Positions 38,948 to 53,867 of a stretch of DNA of 64,000 nucleotides are shown here, in pieces; position 1 is the stretch's first letter, and each line of letters opens with the position of its first letter. The stretch spans positions 13,544,489 to 13,608,488 of the forward strand of contig NC_063259.1 of assembly GCF_019578655.1 (NCBI RefSeq), read 5' to 3'. Below the pieces are notes generated by a model. It was given only the letters and a program-made list of their open reading frames with translations. It was not told the origin of the DNA and did not search any database. This DNA comes from Ricinus communis (lineage: Eukaryota; Streptophyta; Magnoliopsida; Malpighiales; Euphorbiaceae). The position numbers were made by a program, and so were the translations under genes.

Positions 38948-41135
38948 TGTCACGACCCAATATTTGGGTCCGTGATCGGCACTAGGGAATGGGTAGGCTT
39001 AAGGCTACTGAATCCCATAGTAAGCCTTACAGACCAAAATTCAAATAAAAAGCTAATAAAATATAATTAATCATGACTGACATGCCATAAATAATTCTAA
39101 CTAGTCTTTATAACATTCCACGTCTATCATGGACTAGAATAATTACAACTAATTTAAAAGTACCCTACTACAGAAGGTCTAGAGTATAAAATAACTTAAA
39201 ATATGGAAATACAGATTATTTACAAAAAGTCTGGATAGAATCTGTGATCAATACAATGTAGGACTTAATGAAGAACTCTAACTTTCACCCCAATAAACCT
39301 GAGACGGGCCCTGAGTGAGTTAAAATCAAATAATCTTGTGACTATTGCACTCTTCTCATAAAGTAATAATTATTACATCAGTATAACATGCCATGTACAT
39401 CAAATACGAGTCATACTATAATCATATCATAATCTTAATAATAAAATATATTTTAACATTTATGGGACGAGTGGCCTGAGAACCTTAACCTCACTAATAG
39501 CCGCCTTAGTTTCTTAATTCCAATGTCCCGGCGCCTCAGAGAGCTTAATCTCAACCAGGATCCTTACATCCAGCTTGAACACTTGATTCCCAACTAAGCC
39601 GACGCCCAGAGAGCATTGCTCGATCAGGGACCTTCTCCAGCTGTCAACTTTCACAACGCAGAGAGTTATACTCGATGAGGGCAAAAATCCATAATAACCT
39701 TGTTACCTGTCTTTAATCATTACCGGTGCACACGCAGTCCTGATGTAACCCATCAGGTGGCATGTTCTACTGAAGCCTCATCCCAATATCACAATCAACA
39801 CATATATAATAATCATAGTCTAATATAATCATTCAACACATACCGAAATAAAGATTTAGAAATTTGGAAAAAGCAAACATGCAATTTGTGTGTGGAAATA
39901 ATAATAATGATTGTACTAATATAACATTAACTATCAAAATAACGATATAATATTATTGATAATAATATTAAAATTATTCTCAGTAATTAATAATTAAATA
40001 AAATTATTTATATTGCGATAGTAATAATCATATTAAACATAATTTCTAAAGTAGCATATTAAATTTAGACTTGGTAATAGTGCAGAGATTATGTGACTTT
40101 AACTCACAGTTCTAACGCTGCCTCAGACTGGCCTCCCACGCCTTGCTTGAGTCAAGTGAAGGTCGGATTATCTAGTCACGAAAAATATTCAATTAATAGA
40201 CATTCTTAAATTTTTTCCTAGACCTAGACTCCTAGAGTAGACTGCCTAAAATTAATTTAGACTCGAGAAATCTGTCGAAAATTCGGCAGAACTTCCCCTA
40301 TATTACAGACATTTACCCTCCCGTAAAACGGGTCCAGGACCTGCCAAAGACACATCAAATATCCTGGAATTAAATAACACGACCCGGGCCATAAGAACTG
40401 CATTATTATTTTTCCGACTCCACAACACACCACAACACAATTAATTAAATTCGATTTATTTTTACACTAGCCATCACAAGCATTTAATAGCCACAATAAT
40501 TTTCTAACATTACAATATAATTTTCAGAGTCTAAATAAAATTATACCGAGTCGAAATTGCAATATTTTGCGTGTCCAGAAATACCCGGTCCGAAATGGTC
40601 CCACAATGGTGTTTCAATTCGAACCGGGCGCCACGTAAAGCTTCCGAGTTGCCGGAGTCCGGTATACAAGAATTTTGCTCTGGAAGTGGGCTTGGCGCCA
40701 GACGGGGTCAAAAGATGTTGATAAGACCGGTGACGCTCTTTAGGTCGCCAATGGAAGAGTAGTTTGGTTTTCACCCATGGGAGTCCGCTTCCAGCTTCAC
40801 GGCTTACTGAAAAGACGTTGACAAGAGGCCAAATTGACAATGGCAGCCTCCTTTACTCTCGATTCAAGCCATGAAGGAGGGAAGGGAAAGAGGAGGACTG
40901 GCATGGACGCTAAGGAAGGGGGAAGGAGGTCAGGAGCAGAAGCAAAGTGGCGCTTAAGGTGGGCAAATGGGAAGGAGAAAAGGGGCGGGAGAGAGAAGGA
41001 AGAGGGAGGAAGGAAAAGAAATGTATGGAAAGGAAAAAGGGAGAGAGGGAGGGAAAGGAGGAAAAAGAAAAATATATATATAATTATTATTATTACTATT
41101 ATTATTATTATTATTTTTGAAAACTAGGTATTACA
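38948..41135 (-). mobile_element. Solo LTR (element 3)
   Basis: A single 2188-bp LTR is flanked by a perfect GTTGT duplication and has TG...CA ends on the minus strand (start TGTAATACCTAG, end GTGACA). The 38948-39030 end carries the block common to all four elements. There is no interior, primer site or second LTR, which fits LTR-LTR recombination. Downstream of the purine-rich stretch (about 40960-41070) is an ATT-rich microsatellite at about 41071-41117. ORFs at about 40541-41127 lie in low-complexity or opposite-strand sequence and are not supported. The GC motif array seen in other LTRs is reduced here (one clear copy near 39610). Confidence 0.93.
41071..41117 (+). repeat. AT/ATT microsatellite in solo LTR
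   Basis: The run is (AT)n then (TTA/ATT)n, interrupted by one TAC. It follows a purine-rich segment near the LTR's outer (U3 start) edge. Confidence 0.85.
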
Positions 41136-41140
41136 GTTGT
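41136..41140. repeat. Right target-site duplication of element 3
   Basis: GTTGT follows the LTR and pairs perfectly with 38943-38947. The H monomer before the LTR joins in register to the A2 monomer after it. Confidence 0.9.
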
Positions 41141-41239
41141 TTTCTCAGATTCATAAATATACACGTTTTACAGGGTTATTTTCTTATATTTATAAATATA
41201 CCACTTTTATGAGGTCGTTTTCTCATATTAAATTATTAG

Positions 41240-43380
41240 CACTATTATGGGGTTATTTTCTCCAATTTATAAATATACACCTTTTACTAGGTTATTTTCT
41301 AATATTGACAAATATACCCCTTTTATGGGTTGTTTTCACATATTATAAAATTAATCCATTTAAGGGGTTATTTTCTCATACTTACAAATATACTAAAATT
41401 ACAGGGTTATTTTATCCGATTGATAAATATCCCCGTATTACGGGGTTGTTTTCAAATATTTAAAAATATACCCCTCTTACGGGGTTGTTTTCTAATATTA
41501 AAAAATTTACCACCTCTACGAGGTAGTTTTCTTAGACTCGCAATTACACTACTTTTACGGGGTTGTTTTCTCAGATTCATAAATATACACGTTTTCTAGA
41601 GTTATTTTCTGAATATTGATAAATATACCACTTTTACGTGGTTATTTTCTCATATTAAATTATTAGCACTATTATGGGGTTATTTTCTCAAATTGATAAA
41701 TATACACCTTTTACAGTGCTATTTTCTTATATTGACAAATATACCCCTTTTACGGTGTTGTTTTCACATATTATAAAATTAATCCATTTAAGGGGTTATT
41801 TTCTCATACTTACAAATATACCAAGATTACAGGGTTATATTATCCGATTGATAAATATCCCCGTATTACGGGGTTGTTTTCAAATATTTAAAAATATACC
41901 CCTCTTACGGGGTTGTTTCATAATATTAAAAAATTTACCACCTCTACGAGGCAATTTTCTTAGACTCGCAATTACACTACTTTTACGGGTCAGATTCATA
42001 AATATACACGTTTTCTAGAGTTATTTTTTGAATATTGATAAATATACCACTTTTACGTGGTTGTTTTCTCATATTAAATTATTAGCACTATTATGGGGTT
42101 ATTTTCTCAAATTGATAAATATACACTTTCTACGATGCTATTTTCTTATATTGACAAATATACCCCTTTTATGGGGTTGTTTTCTCATATTATAGAATTA
42201 ACCCATTTAAGGGGTTGTTTTCTCATACTCACGAATATATCCAAATTACGGGGTTATTTTATCCGATTTATAAATATCCTCATATTACGGGGTTGTTTTC
42301 TAATATTTATAAATATACCCCTCTTACGGAGTTGTTTTCTCATATTAAAAGATTTACCACCTCTACGAGGCTATTTTCTTAGACTCGCAATTACACTACT
42401 TTTACGGGATTATTTTTTCAGGTTCATAAATATACACGTTTTCCGGAGTTATTTTCTGAATATTGATAAATATACCACTTTTACGTGTTCGTTTTCTCAT
42501 ATTAAATTATTAGCACTATTATGGTGTTATTTTCTCAAATTCATAAATATACACGTTTTACAGAATTATTTTCTTATATTGACAAATATACCTCTTTTAC
42601 GGGGTTGCTTTGTCATGTTATACGATTAACCCATTAAAGGGTTGTTTTCTCATACTCACAAATATACCATAATTACGGGATTATTTTCTGAGATTCACAA
42701 ATATCACCATATTACTGTGTTGTTTTCCAATATTTATAAATATATCCCTGTTACGGGGTTGTTTTCTCATATTAGAAAATTTACCCTTTCTACGGGCTGT
42801 TTTCTAAGACTAGAAATAACACTACTTTTACGGGGTTGTTTTCTCGGATTAATGAATATACACGTTTTACGGAGTTATTTTCTTATATTGATAAATATAC
42901 CACTTTTACGTGGTTATTTTCTCATATTAAATTATTAGCACTATTATGGGGTTATTTTCTCAAATTGATAAATATACACGTTTTACTAGGTTATTTTCTT
43001 ATATTAACAAATATACCCCTTTTACGGGGTTGTTTTCACATATTATAAAATTAATCCATTTAAGGGGTTATTTTCTCATACTTACAAATATACCAAGATT
43101 ACAGGGTTATATTATCCGATTGATAAATATCCCCGTATTACGGGGTTGTTTTCAAATATTTAAAAATATACCCCTCTTACGGGGTTGTTTCCTAATATTA
43201 AAAAATTTACCACCTCTACGAGGTAGTTTTCTTAGACTCGCAATTACACTACTTTTACGGGGTTGTTTTCTCAGATTCATAAATATACACGTTTTCTAGA
43301 GTTATTTTCTGAATATTGATAAATATACCACTTTTACGTGGTTGTTTTCTCATATTAAATTATTAGCACAATTATGGGGT
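41240..43380 (+). repeat. Run of closely related 11-monomer HORs
   Basis: The marker GTTTTCTAGAGTTATTTT (or the close GTTTTCCGGAGTTATTTT) followed by GAATATTGATAAATATACCA occurs at about 41591, 42010, 42438 and 43291. Spacings are 419, 428 and 853 bp, that is one, one and two HORs. The 419-bp unit lacks about 9 bp in its A2 block. The copy at about 42089-42516 is a good reference for the order A1-B1-C-D-E-F-G-H-A2-B2-X. Confidence 0.88.
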
Positions 43381-46300
43381 TATTTTCTCAAATTGATAAA
43401 TATACACCTTTTACGGTGCTATTTTCTTATATTGACAAATATACCCCTTTTACGGGGTTGTTTTCTCATATTATAAAATTAACCCATTTAAGGAGTTGTT
43501 TTCTCATACTCACAAATATACCATAATTATGGAGTTAATTGCTTAGATTCATAAATATCACCATATTACGGGGTTGTTTTCTAATATTTATAAATATACC
43601 CCTCTTACGGGGTTATTTTCTCATATTAAAAAATTTACCCCTTCTATGGGGCTATTTTCTTAGATTTTACGAGGTTGTTTTCTCATATCCATAAATACAC
43701 ACGTTTTACGAGGTTATTTTCTTATATTGGTAACATACCACTTTTGCGGGGTCGTTTTCTCATATTAAATTATTAGCACTGTTATGTGGTTATTCTCTGA
43801 AATTAATAAATATATACGTTTTACGGGGTTATTTTTTTATATTGACAAATATACTACTTTTACGAGGTTGTTTTCTCATATTATAAAATTAACCCATTTA
43901 AGGGGTTGTTTTCTCATACTCATAAATATACGCAAATTACGGGTTGTTTTCTCATATTCATAAATATCATCATATTACGGGGTTGTTTTCTAATATTTAT
44001 AAATATACCCCTCTTACGGGGTTGCTTTCTCATATTAAAAAATTTACCCCTTCTACGAGGCTATTTTCTTAGACTGGCAATTACACTATTTTTGCAAGGT
44101 TGTTTTCTCATATCCAAAAATACACACGTTTACAGGGTTGTTTTCTTATATTGACAAATATACCGCTTTTACGGGTTTTTTTACAAATATTATAAAATTA
44201 ATCCATTTAAGGGATTTTTTTTCTCATACTAAAAAATATACCAAAATTACGAGGCTATTTTATCCGATTGATAAATATCCCCGTATTAAGGGGTTGTTTT
44301 CTATTATTTATAAATATACCCCTCTTACGGGGTTGTTTTCTCATTTTAAAAAATTTACCCCTTATACGATGCTGTTTTCTTAGACTCGCAATTACACTAC
44401 TTTTACGAGTTTATTTTCTCATATACATAAATACATACGTTTTATGGGATTATTTTCTTATATTGGTAAACATACCACTTTTGGCGGGTCGTTTTCTCAT
44501 ATTAAATTATTAGCACTATTATGGTGTTGTTTTCTCAATTGTTAAATATACACGTTTTACGAGCTTATTTTCTTATATTGACAAATATACCACTTTTACA
44601 GGGTTGTTTTCTCATATTATAAAATTAACCCATTTACGGGGTTATTTTTTCGGATTCATAAATCTCCCCGCATTACGGGGTGTTATCTCATTTTAAAAAA
44701 TTTATCCCTTCTACGGGGTTGTTCTCTCATATCAAAAAATTTAGCCGTTTGACAGGGCTGTTTTCTTAGACTGGCAATTACACTACTTTATCGGGGTTGT
44801 TTTCTCAAATTCATAAATATACATGTTTTACAGGGTTATTATCTTATATTAATAAATATACCACTTTTACGGGGTCATTTTCTCATATTAAATTATTAGC
44901 ACTATTATGGATTGTGTTCTCAAATTTATAAATATACATGTTTTACGGGGTTATTTTTTTATATTGACAAATATACCCCTCTTAGGAGGTGGTTTTCTCA
45001 TATTATAAAATTAACCAATTTAAGTGGTTATTTTCTCATACTCACAAATAGACCACAATTACAGTGTTATTTTTCCAAATTCATAAATATTCCCATATTA
45101 CAGGGATATTTTCTCACATTAAGAAATTTACCCCTTCTACGAGGCTGTTTTCTTAGACTGACAATTACACTACTTTTACGTGGTTGTTTTCTCAAATTCA
45201 TAAATATACTCGTTTTACGAGGTTATTTTCTTATATTAATAAATATACCACTTTTATGAAGTCGTTTTCTCATATGAAATTATTAGAACTATTATGGGGT
45301 TGTTTTCTTAAATTGATAAATATACATGTTTTACGGGGTTATTTTCTTATATTGACAAATATACCCCTTTTACGGGGTTGTTGTCTCATATTATGAAATT
45401 AACCCATTTAAGGGGTTGTTTTCTCATACTCACAAATATACCATAATTACGGGATTATTTTTCTAAATTCATAAATATCCCCGTATTACAGGGATGTTTT
45501 CTCATATTAAGAAATTTACCCCTTCTACGAGGCTGTTTTTTTAGACTGACAATTACACTACTTTTACGGGGTTGTTTTCTCATATTATAAAATTAACCAA
45601 TTTAAGGGGTTGTTTTCTCATACTCACAAATATATCAGAATTATAGGGTTATTTTCTCCGATTGATAAATATCCCCATATTATGAGGTTATTTTTTCATA
45701 TTAAGAAATTTACCCCTTCTACAAGGTTGTTTTCTTAGACTGATAGTTACACTACTTTTACAGGGTTGTTTTCTCAGATTTATAAATATACACGTTTTAC
45801 GGGGTTATTTTCTTATATTGATAAATATACCACTTTTACGAAGTCGTTTTCTCATATTAAATTATTAGAACTATTATGGAGTTGTTTTCTCAAATTGATA
45901 AATATACACGTTTTACGGGATTATTTTCTTATATTGATAAATATACCCCTTTTACGGGGTTATTTTCCTAAATTCATAAATATCCCTGTATTACAGGGAT
46001 GTTTTCTCATATTAAGAAATTTACCCCTTCTACGAGGCTGTTTTCTTAGACTGACAATTATACTATTACAGGGTTGTTTTCTCAGATTCATAAATATACG
46101 CGTTTTACGGGATTATTTTTTTATATTGATAAATGTATCATTTTCTCATATTAAATTATTAGCACTATTATGGTATTATTTTTTCAAATTCATAAATATA
46201 CACATTTTACGGGCTTATTTTCTTATATTGACAAATATAGCCCTTTTACGAGGTTGTTTTCTCATATTATAAAATTAACCTATTTGAGGGGTTGTTTTCT

Positions 46301-46599
46301 CATACTCACAAATGTACCACAATTACAGCGTTATTTTGTCAGATTCATAAGTATCACCGTATTACGAGGTTATTTTCTAATATTTATAAATGTACCCCTC
46401 TTACAGCATTATTTTCTCATATTAAAAAATCTACCCCTTCTACAGGGCTGTTTTCTTAGACTGGCAATTACACTATTTTTACGGGGTTATTTTCTCATAT
46501 TCATAATTATACACGATTTACGAGGTTATTTTGTTATATTGACAAATATATACCTTTACGGGGTTGTTTTCTCATATTAAATTATTAGCACTATGATGG

Positions 46600-47540
46600 G
46601 GTTGTTTTCTCATACTTACAAATTATCACTCTTACGAGGTTGTTTTCTCAGATCCATAAAAATATCCGTTTTAAGTTATTATTTTCTCATGCTTTATAAA
46701 TATTCCCCTCTTATTGTGTTATTTTCTAATATTTACAAATAACCACTTTTACAGGGTTGTTTTTACATATTAAAAAATATGCCTCTTCTACGAGATTGTT
46801 TTGACATATTTATAAATATACCCTTGTTGTGGTGTTGTTTTCTCATACTCACAAATATACCTCTCTTACAGGATTATTTTCTCATGTTAGAAAATATAAA
46901 TCATCTACGGGGTTGTTTTCTCACACTGAGAAATATTCTACTCTTACGGAGTTGTTTTCTCAGATTCATAAATACACAAGTTTTATCGGATTATTTTCTT
47001 ATACTCATAAATATTTTCCTTATACAAGGTTATTTTCTCATATTCATAAATATACCCTTCTTACGAGATTGTTTTGTTATATTAAAAATATACCCCTTCT
47101 ACGGGATTATTTTCTCATACTAACAAATATATCACTCCTACAGAGTTATTTTCTCAAATTCATAAATATACAGGTTTTATGGGTTTGTTTTCTTATGTTG
47201 AGAAATATTCTCCTTTTACGGGATTATTTTCTCATCTCAAAAAATTTCTCCTTTTTACGGGGTTGTTTTTTCTTATTAAAAAATTACGCCTTTTCTAGGA
47301 TTATTTTCTAATACTCATAAATATACCACTCTTACGGGGTTACTTTCTAAGATTTGTAAATATACCCGTTTTAGGGGGTCGTTTTCTCATTATCACAAAT
47401 ATATCCCTATTACAGTGTTGTTTTCTAATATTTAAAAATATACCCCTCTTATAGGATTATTTCCTCATATAAAAAAATATACCCCTTTTACCGGACTATT
47501 TTTTCATATTCATAAATATACGCTACTTACGGGGTTGTTC
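46600..47540 (+). repeat. Satellite block without higher-order structure
   Basis: About 24 monomers of 39 bp lie between an X monomer ending near 46600 and a C monomer near 47580. Diagnostic C, H and X halves are absent. Monomers instead resemble a generic CATATTCATAAATATACCCC type with private changes (for example TTATCACTCTTACGAGG and AAATATTCTCCTTTTACGG). It looks like an older or unhomogenised monomeric stretch. Confidence 0.75.
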
Positions 47541-50500
47541 TCTTGTATTGACAATTATATCCCTTTTACGGAGTTGTTTTCTCATATTATAAAATTAACC
47601 CATTTACGGAGTTATTTTCTCATACTCACAAATATAAAACAATTACAGGGTTATTTTCTCAGATTCATAAATATTCTCCTGTTACGGGGTTGTTTCTTCA
47701 TATTGAAAAATTTACCACTTCTACAAGGCTGTTTTCTTAGACTGGCAATTACACTACTTTTACAGGGTTGTTCTTCAGATTCATAAATATACACCTTTTA
47801 CGGAGTTATTCTCTCAGATTTATAAATATCCACATATTACGGGGTTGTTGTCTAATATATATAAATATACCACTCTTACGGGGTTGTTTTCACATATTGA
47901 AAAATTTATCCGTTCTACGGGGCTATTTTCTTATCGCAATTGCACTTCTTTTACGGGGTTATTTTCTCATATTCATAAATATACACGTTTTACGAGGTTA
48001 TTTTCTTATATTGATAAATATACTACTTTTATAGGGTAATTTTTTCATATTAAATTATTAGCACTACTATGGAGTTGTTTACTCAATTCTTAAATATATA
48101 CGTTTTACGGGGTTAATTTCTCATATTGACAAATATACCCCTTTTACGGGTTTATTTTCTCATATTATAAAGTTAATCCATTTAAGGGGTTGTTTTTTCA
48201 TACTCACAAATATACCAGAAATATGGAGTTATTTTCTCATATTTATAAATATCACACAATATTACGGGGTTGTTCTCTAATATTTATAAATATACCTCTA
48301 TTACGGGGTTGTTTTGTCATATGAAAAAATTTAACCCTTCTACGGGGCTGTTTTCTTAGAGTCGCAATTACACTATATTTACGGGGTTATTTTCCTATAT
48401 TATTAAATATACCATTTTTATGGGGTCGTTTTATCATATTAAATTATTAGCAGTATTATGGGGTTGTCTTCTCAAATTTATAAATATATACGTTTTATGG
48501 AGTTATTTTCTTACATTGACAAATGTACCCCTTTTACGGGGTTATTTTTTCATATTATAAAATTAACCCATTTAATGGTTGTTTTCTCATACTAACAAAT
48601 ATACCACAATTATGGTGTTGTTTTCTCTCATTGATTAACATTCCCGTATTACGAGATTGTTTCCTAATATTTATAAATATACCCCTCTTAACGGGTTGTT
48701 GTCTCATATTAAAAAATTTATTCCTTCTACAAGGTTATTTTCTTAGACTCTCAATTACACTGCTTTTATGAGTTTATTCTTTCAGATTCATAAATATGCA
48801 CGTTTTACGGAGTTATTTTCTTATATTGGTAAATATACTACTTTTACAGGGTCCTTTTCTCATATTAAATTATTAGCACTATTATGGGGTTATTTTCTCA
48901 AATTCATAAATATACACATTTTACGAGGTCATTTTCTTATATTGACAAATATAACCCTTTTACGAGATTATTTTCTCAAATTATAAAATTAGCCCATTTA
49001 AGGAGTTATTTTTTCATACTTCCAAATATACCATCATGGGGTTATTTTCTCAGATTCATAAATATCCCCGTATTACGGGGTTGTTGTCTAATATTTATAA
49101 ATACACCCTCTTACGGGGTTGTTTTCATATATTAAAAAATTTACCCATTCTACAGGGATATTTTCTTAGATTGGCAATTACACTACTTTTACGGGGTTGT
49201 TTTCTTAGATTCACAAATATATATGTTTTACGGAGTTATTTTCTTATATTAATAAATATACCACTTTTACGAGGTTGTTTTCTCATATTAAATTATTAGC
49301 ACTATTATGGGGTTGTTTTATCAAATTCATAAATATACACGATTTATGGTGTTATTTTCTTATATTCGCAAATATACCTCTTTACGGGGTTGTTTTCTTA
49401 TATTATAAAATTAATCCATTTAAGGGTTTGTTTTGTCATACTCATAAATATACCACAATTACGGGGTTGTTTTCTCATATTCATAAATATCACCCTATTA
49501 CAGAGTTGTTCTCTAATATTTATAAATATACCTCTCTTACGGGGTTGTTTTCTTATATTAAAAAATTTATCCCTTTTTCAAGCCTGTTTTCTTAAACTCT
49601 CAATTACACTACTTTTACGAGTTTGTTTTCTCGGGATTCATAAATACACACGTTTTACGAAGTTATTTTCTTATATTGATAATACCACTTTTACGAGGTC
49701 GTTTTCTCATATTAATATATTAGCACTATTATGGGGTTATTTTCTCAAATTCATAAATATACATGTTTTGCGAGGTCATTTTTTATATTGACAAATATAC
49801 CCTTTCTATGGGGTTGTTTTCTTATATTATAAAATTAACACATTTAAGGAGTTGTCTTCTCATACTGACAAATATACCAAAATTACAGGGTTATTTTCTC
49901 AGATTGATAAATATCCCTGTGTTATGGGGTTGTTGTCTAATATTTGTAAATATACCCCTCTTACGGGATTATTTTCACATATTATAAAATTTACCCATTC
50001 TACGAGGTTGTTTCTTAGACTCGCAATTACACTACTTTTATAGGGTTTTTTCTCATATTCATAAATATACACATTTTACGAGGTTATTTTCTTATATTGA
50101 TAAATATACCACTTTTACAGGGTCATTTTCTCATATTAAATTATTAGCACTATTATGGAGTTATTTTATCAAATCATAAAAATACACGTTTTACGGTGTT
50201 ATTTTCTTATATGGGCAATATACATCTTTACGGGGTTGTTTTGTTATATTATCAAATTAATCCATTTAAGGGGTTATTTTCTCACACTCATAAATATACC
50301 ACAATTACGAGGTTATTTTCTCAAATTCATAAATATCAACCTATTACGTGGTTTATCTCTAATATTTAAAAATATACCCCTCTTACGGGGTTATTTTTTC
50401 ATATGAAAAAATTTAACCCTTCTACGAGGTTGTTTTCTTAGACTCGCAATTACACTCTATTCACGGGATTGTTTTATCACATTCATAAATATACACATTT

Positions 50501-51859
50501 TACGAGGTTATTCTCTTATACTGATAAATATACCACTTTTACAGAGTCGTTTTCTCATATTAAATTACTAGCACTATTATAGGGTTGTTCTCTCAAATTC
50601 ATAAACATACATGTTTTACAAGGTTATTTTCTTACATTGACAAATGTACCTCTTTTACGGGTTATTTTTTCATATTATAAAATGAACCCATTTAAGGGAT
50701 TGTTTTCTCATATTCAAAAACATACCACAATTACGGGGTTACTCTCTCTAATTGATTAACCTCCCCATATTACGGGATTGTTTTCAAATATTTATAAATA
50801 TACCCCTCTTACGGGGTTGTTTTCTCATATTAAAAAATTTCTCCTTCTATGAGGCTGTTTTCTTAAACTCTCAATTACGCCACTTTTACGGGTTTGTGTT
50901 CTCAGATTCATAAATATGCATGTTTTACGAAGTTATTTTCTTATATTGATAAGACCACTTTTACGGGATCGTTTTCTCATATTAAATTATTAGCACTATT
51001 ATGGGATTATTTTCTCAAATTTATAAATATACACGTTTTACGATGTCGTTTTTTGATATTGACAAATATACCACTTTTATGGGGTTGTTTTCTCATATTA
51101 TAAAATTAATACATTTAAGGAGTTGTTTTCTCATACTGATAAATACACCAAAATTACGGGATTATTTTCTCAGATTCATCAATATCCCTATATTACGGGG
51201 TTGTTGTCTAATATTTATAAATATACCCTTCTTACGGGGTTGTTTTCATATATTAAAACATTTACCCATTCTACGAGGCTGTTTTCTTAGACTCGCAATT
51301 ACACTACTTTTACCGGGTTATTTTCTCAGATTCATAAATATACAAATTTTACGGGGTTATTTTCTTATATTGATAAATATACCACTTTTACAGGGTGATT
51401 TTCTCATATTAAATTATTATCACTATTATAGGGTTGTTTCATCAAATTCATAAATATACATGTTTTACGGTGTTATTTTCTTAGATTGACAAATATACCC
51501 TTTTTATGTGGTTGTTTTCTTATATTATAAAATTAACCCATTTAAGGGATTGTTTTCTCATACTCACAAATATACCACAATTACGGGGTTATTTTGTCAT
51601 ATTCATAAATACCACCTTATTACGGTGTTGTTCTCTAATATTTATAAATATACCCCTCTTACAGGGTTGTTTTCTCATATGAAAAAATTTAAACCTTCTA
51701 CGGGGCTGTTTTCTTACACTCGGAATTACACTATATTTACGGGGTTGTTTTATCAGATTCACAAATATACACGTGTTACAGAGTTATTTACTTATTTTGA
51801 TAAATATACCATTTTTACAGGGTCGTTTTCTCATATTAAATTATTAGCAATATTATGGG

Positions 51860-51864
51860 GTTAT
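51860..51864. repeat. Left target-site duplication of element 4
   Basis: GTTAT lies before the LTR and matches GTTAT at 60956-60960 perfectly. It occupies monomer positions 7-11, the same as in element 3. Confidence 0.92.
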
Positions 51865-53867
51865 TGTCACGACCCACTTTGGGGGCCCGTGACCGGCACT
51901 AGGGAATGGGTAGGCTTAAGGCCACCGAAACCCGTAGTAAGCCTTACCAACCCGCAAATCCATATATACAATTAACCAAATATAAAGTAGTCATAATTGT
52001 CTTGCATAATAAATCATCATACTACCAACAGGAGTCAGAATAGTTATATAAATTTTAAAATTTCCTACTGCGGATACTCTAGAGTAAAAATGACAAGTAT
52101 AGAAGTACAAGATAATTACAAAAGTCCGAAGAAGAAGAAGTCGGACTGTCGAATGTGCGATGGCGAAGGTCTTTAACTATCACCTGAAAAAATTACAACC
52201 GAGACCGCTCTAGAGTGAGTCAAAATCAAATAATCTAAGGACTATTGCAACCTTCACATGATATATTAATTATTCGAACAATATACCAATTTCCGAATAT
52301 AATTGCAATCATAATATATAATCATACACCATAATAATAAAATGATAAAAGAAGAGAGTGTAAATAAATAAAGACATTTTTACTTTCACGGGACGTGTGG
52401 CTAAGTAGAACCCTAACCCCAAATTCTAACAGCCATTTTGGCTCTCTTAATCCAAATAAGATCGCTCGAGAGCAATGCTCGACCAGGGACCTTACCTCCA
52501 CCGGTCACTTAAGTATCCAAATAAGTCCGCTCTGAGAGCAATGCTCGACCGGGGACCTTACCTCCCGGCGAATTTACACAAATCAGCCTAGAGAGCCATG
52601 CTCGACCGTGGCAAACCCATAAATATCTTATTACATGTCCATGATCATTACCGGCAGACGCCAGTCCCGATGTAACCCATCAAAGTGGCATGTTCTACAA
52701 GCCACGTTTCCCAAGACACAATCATCACATATAATAAATATCATTATTTGATGAACTCATCCAACACATATCGAAATAAAGATTAAAGATTTAAGATAAA
52801 ACAACGTGCAATTTGTGAGGGGAAAAATAATAACGTTTGTCTTATTATAACATACTAATAATAATATTAATAATCAAGTGAAATCATTTATTTTACGATA
52901 CTAATAATCATATTAAGCACAAATTCTAAATAGCATATTAAAATCGGACTAGCAATAGCGCGAAAGATTAAATGACTTTAACTCATGATTTGATGCGTTC
53001 CAGTCCGCACCTACGCCTCTCGGGTGGAGTCAAGTGGAAGGCTGAATTATCTAATAACAAAAGACATACAATCAATAGACATTCGAAAATTCTTCCTAAA
53101 CTTAGACCCTAAGGTCGACTGCCTAGAATTTAATTGGACTTGAGGAATCACCAAAGTTTGATGAACCTCCCTAAATTTCGGATATTTACCCCCCAGAAAC
53201 GGGTCCAGGACTGCCAAAAATATATCAAACATGCTGGAATTTAATAACAGGAGCCGGGCCTCAAGAACTGCATTAATATTTTCCCGACTCCAAAACACCA
53301 CAATCCAAACAATTTAATTTGATTTATTTTTAGACTACCCAACACAAGCAATTAATAGGCACAATAACTTTCTAATATTATAACAAAATTTTCAGAGTCT
53401 AAAATAAAATTATACCGAGTTAAAAATTGAAATATTTCACGCGTCCGGAAAACACTATGGTCCGGTCGCCAATGTCGGAATTGAATCCGGAGCGCCTACG
53501 AAGCTCAAGTTGCGAGGAGTCCGTATACAAGAGTTTTGGGCCGGAAAGTCGCTGCTCACGCGACACTTCCCATGGCTGCCGGCAAGGATTTTTCGACAAA
53601 GGAGGGTGGCTTCCGGGGTTTTCGGGGGTGGGGGGTCCGATCCCGGCGTCTGATCGCCGAAAACAAGCCGGCAAGAGGCCGAACGGCGAAGACAGCTCCC
53701 TACCTTCTACCAACTCTACGGCAGAGAGGAAAGACGGAAACGAAGGCAACGGTGGTCACGGGAGGAGAAGGAAAAAGAGGAGAAGGAGAGGGGAAGGGGA
53801 GGGAAAAGAGAGAGAGAGAGGAGAAAAACGATTTTTGTATATATAAATATTTAGTAAGGGTGTTACA
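51865..53867 (-). repeat. 3' LTR of element 4
   Basis: This LTR is 2003 bp with minus-strand start TGTAACACCCTTACTAAA and end GTGACA. It differs from the 5' LTR mainly by two indels. About 24 bp near 52870 and a GC-rich piece within about 53480-53540 are missing here relative to 59870-59900 and 60480-60590. It holds the GAGCAATGCTCGACC array (about 52467-52615) and a purine-rich tract (about 53754-53826). Confidence 0.93.

Larger units (their letters stand above)
41136..51864 (+). repeat. 39-bp satellite array with higher-order repeat (segment 3)
   Basis: This is the same satellite, entering in A2 phase where segment 2 ended in H. Regular full-length HORs lie at about 42.09-43.38 kb. Around 45.1-46.05 kb several shortened HORs lack F and share ATTAAGAAATTTACCCCTTC. 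About 46.6-47.54 kb has no HOR order. From about 47.8 kb onward F monomers often begin TTGTTGTCTAATAT, a local subfamily also found beyond element 4. No genes are seen. Confidence 0.96.

Noticed and set aside
40834..41127. 97-codon ORF at the edge of the solo LTR
   Set aside because: Its Lys/Arg/Gly/Glu-rich composition comes from a purine tract followed by an ATT microsatellite.
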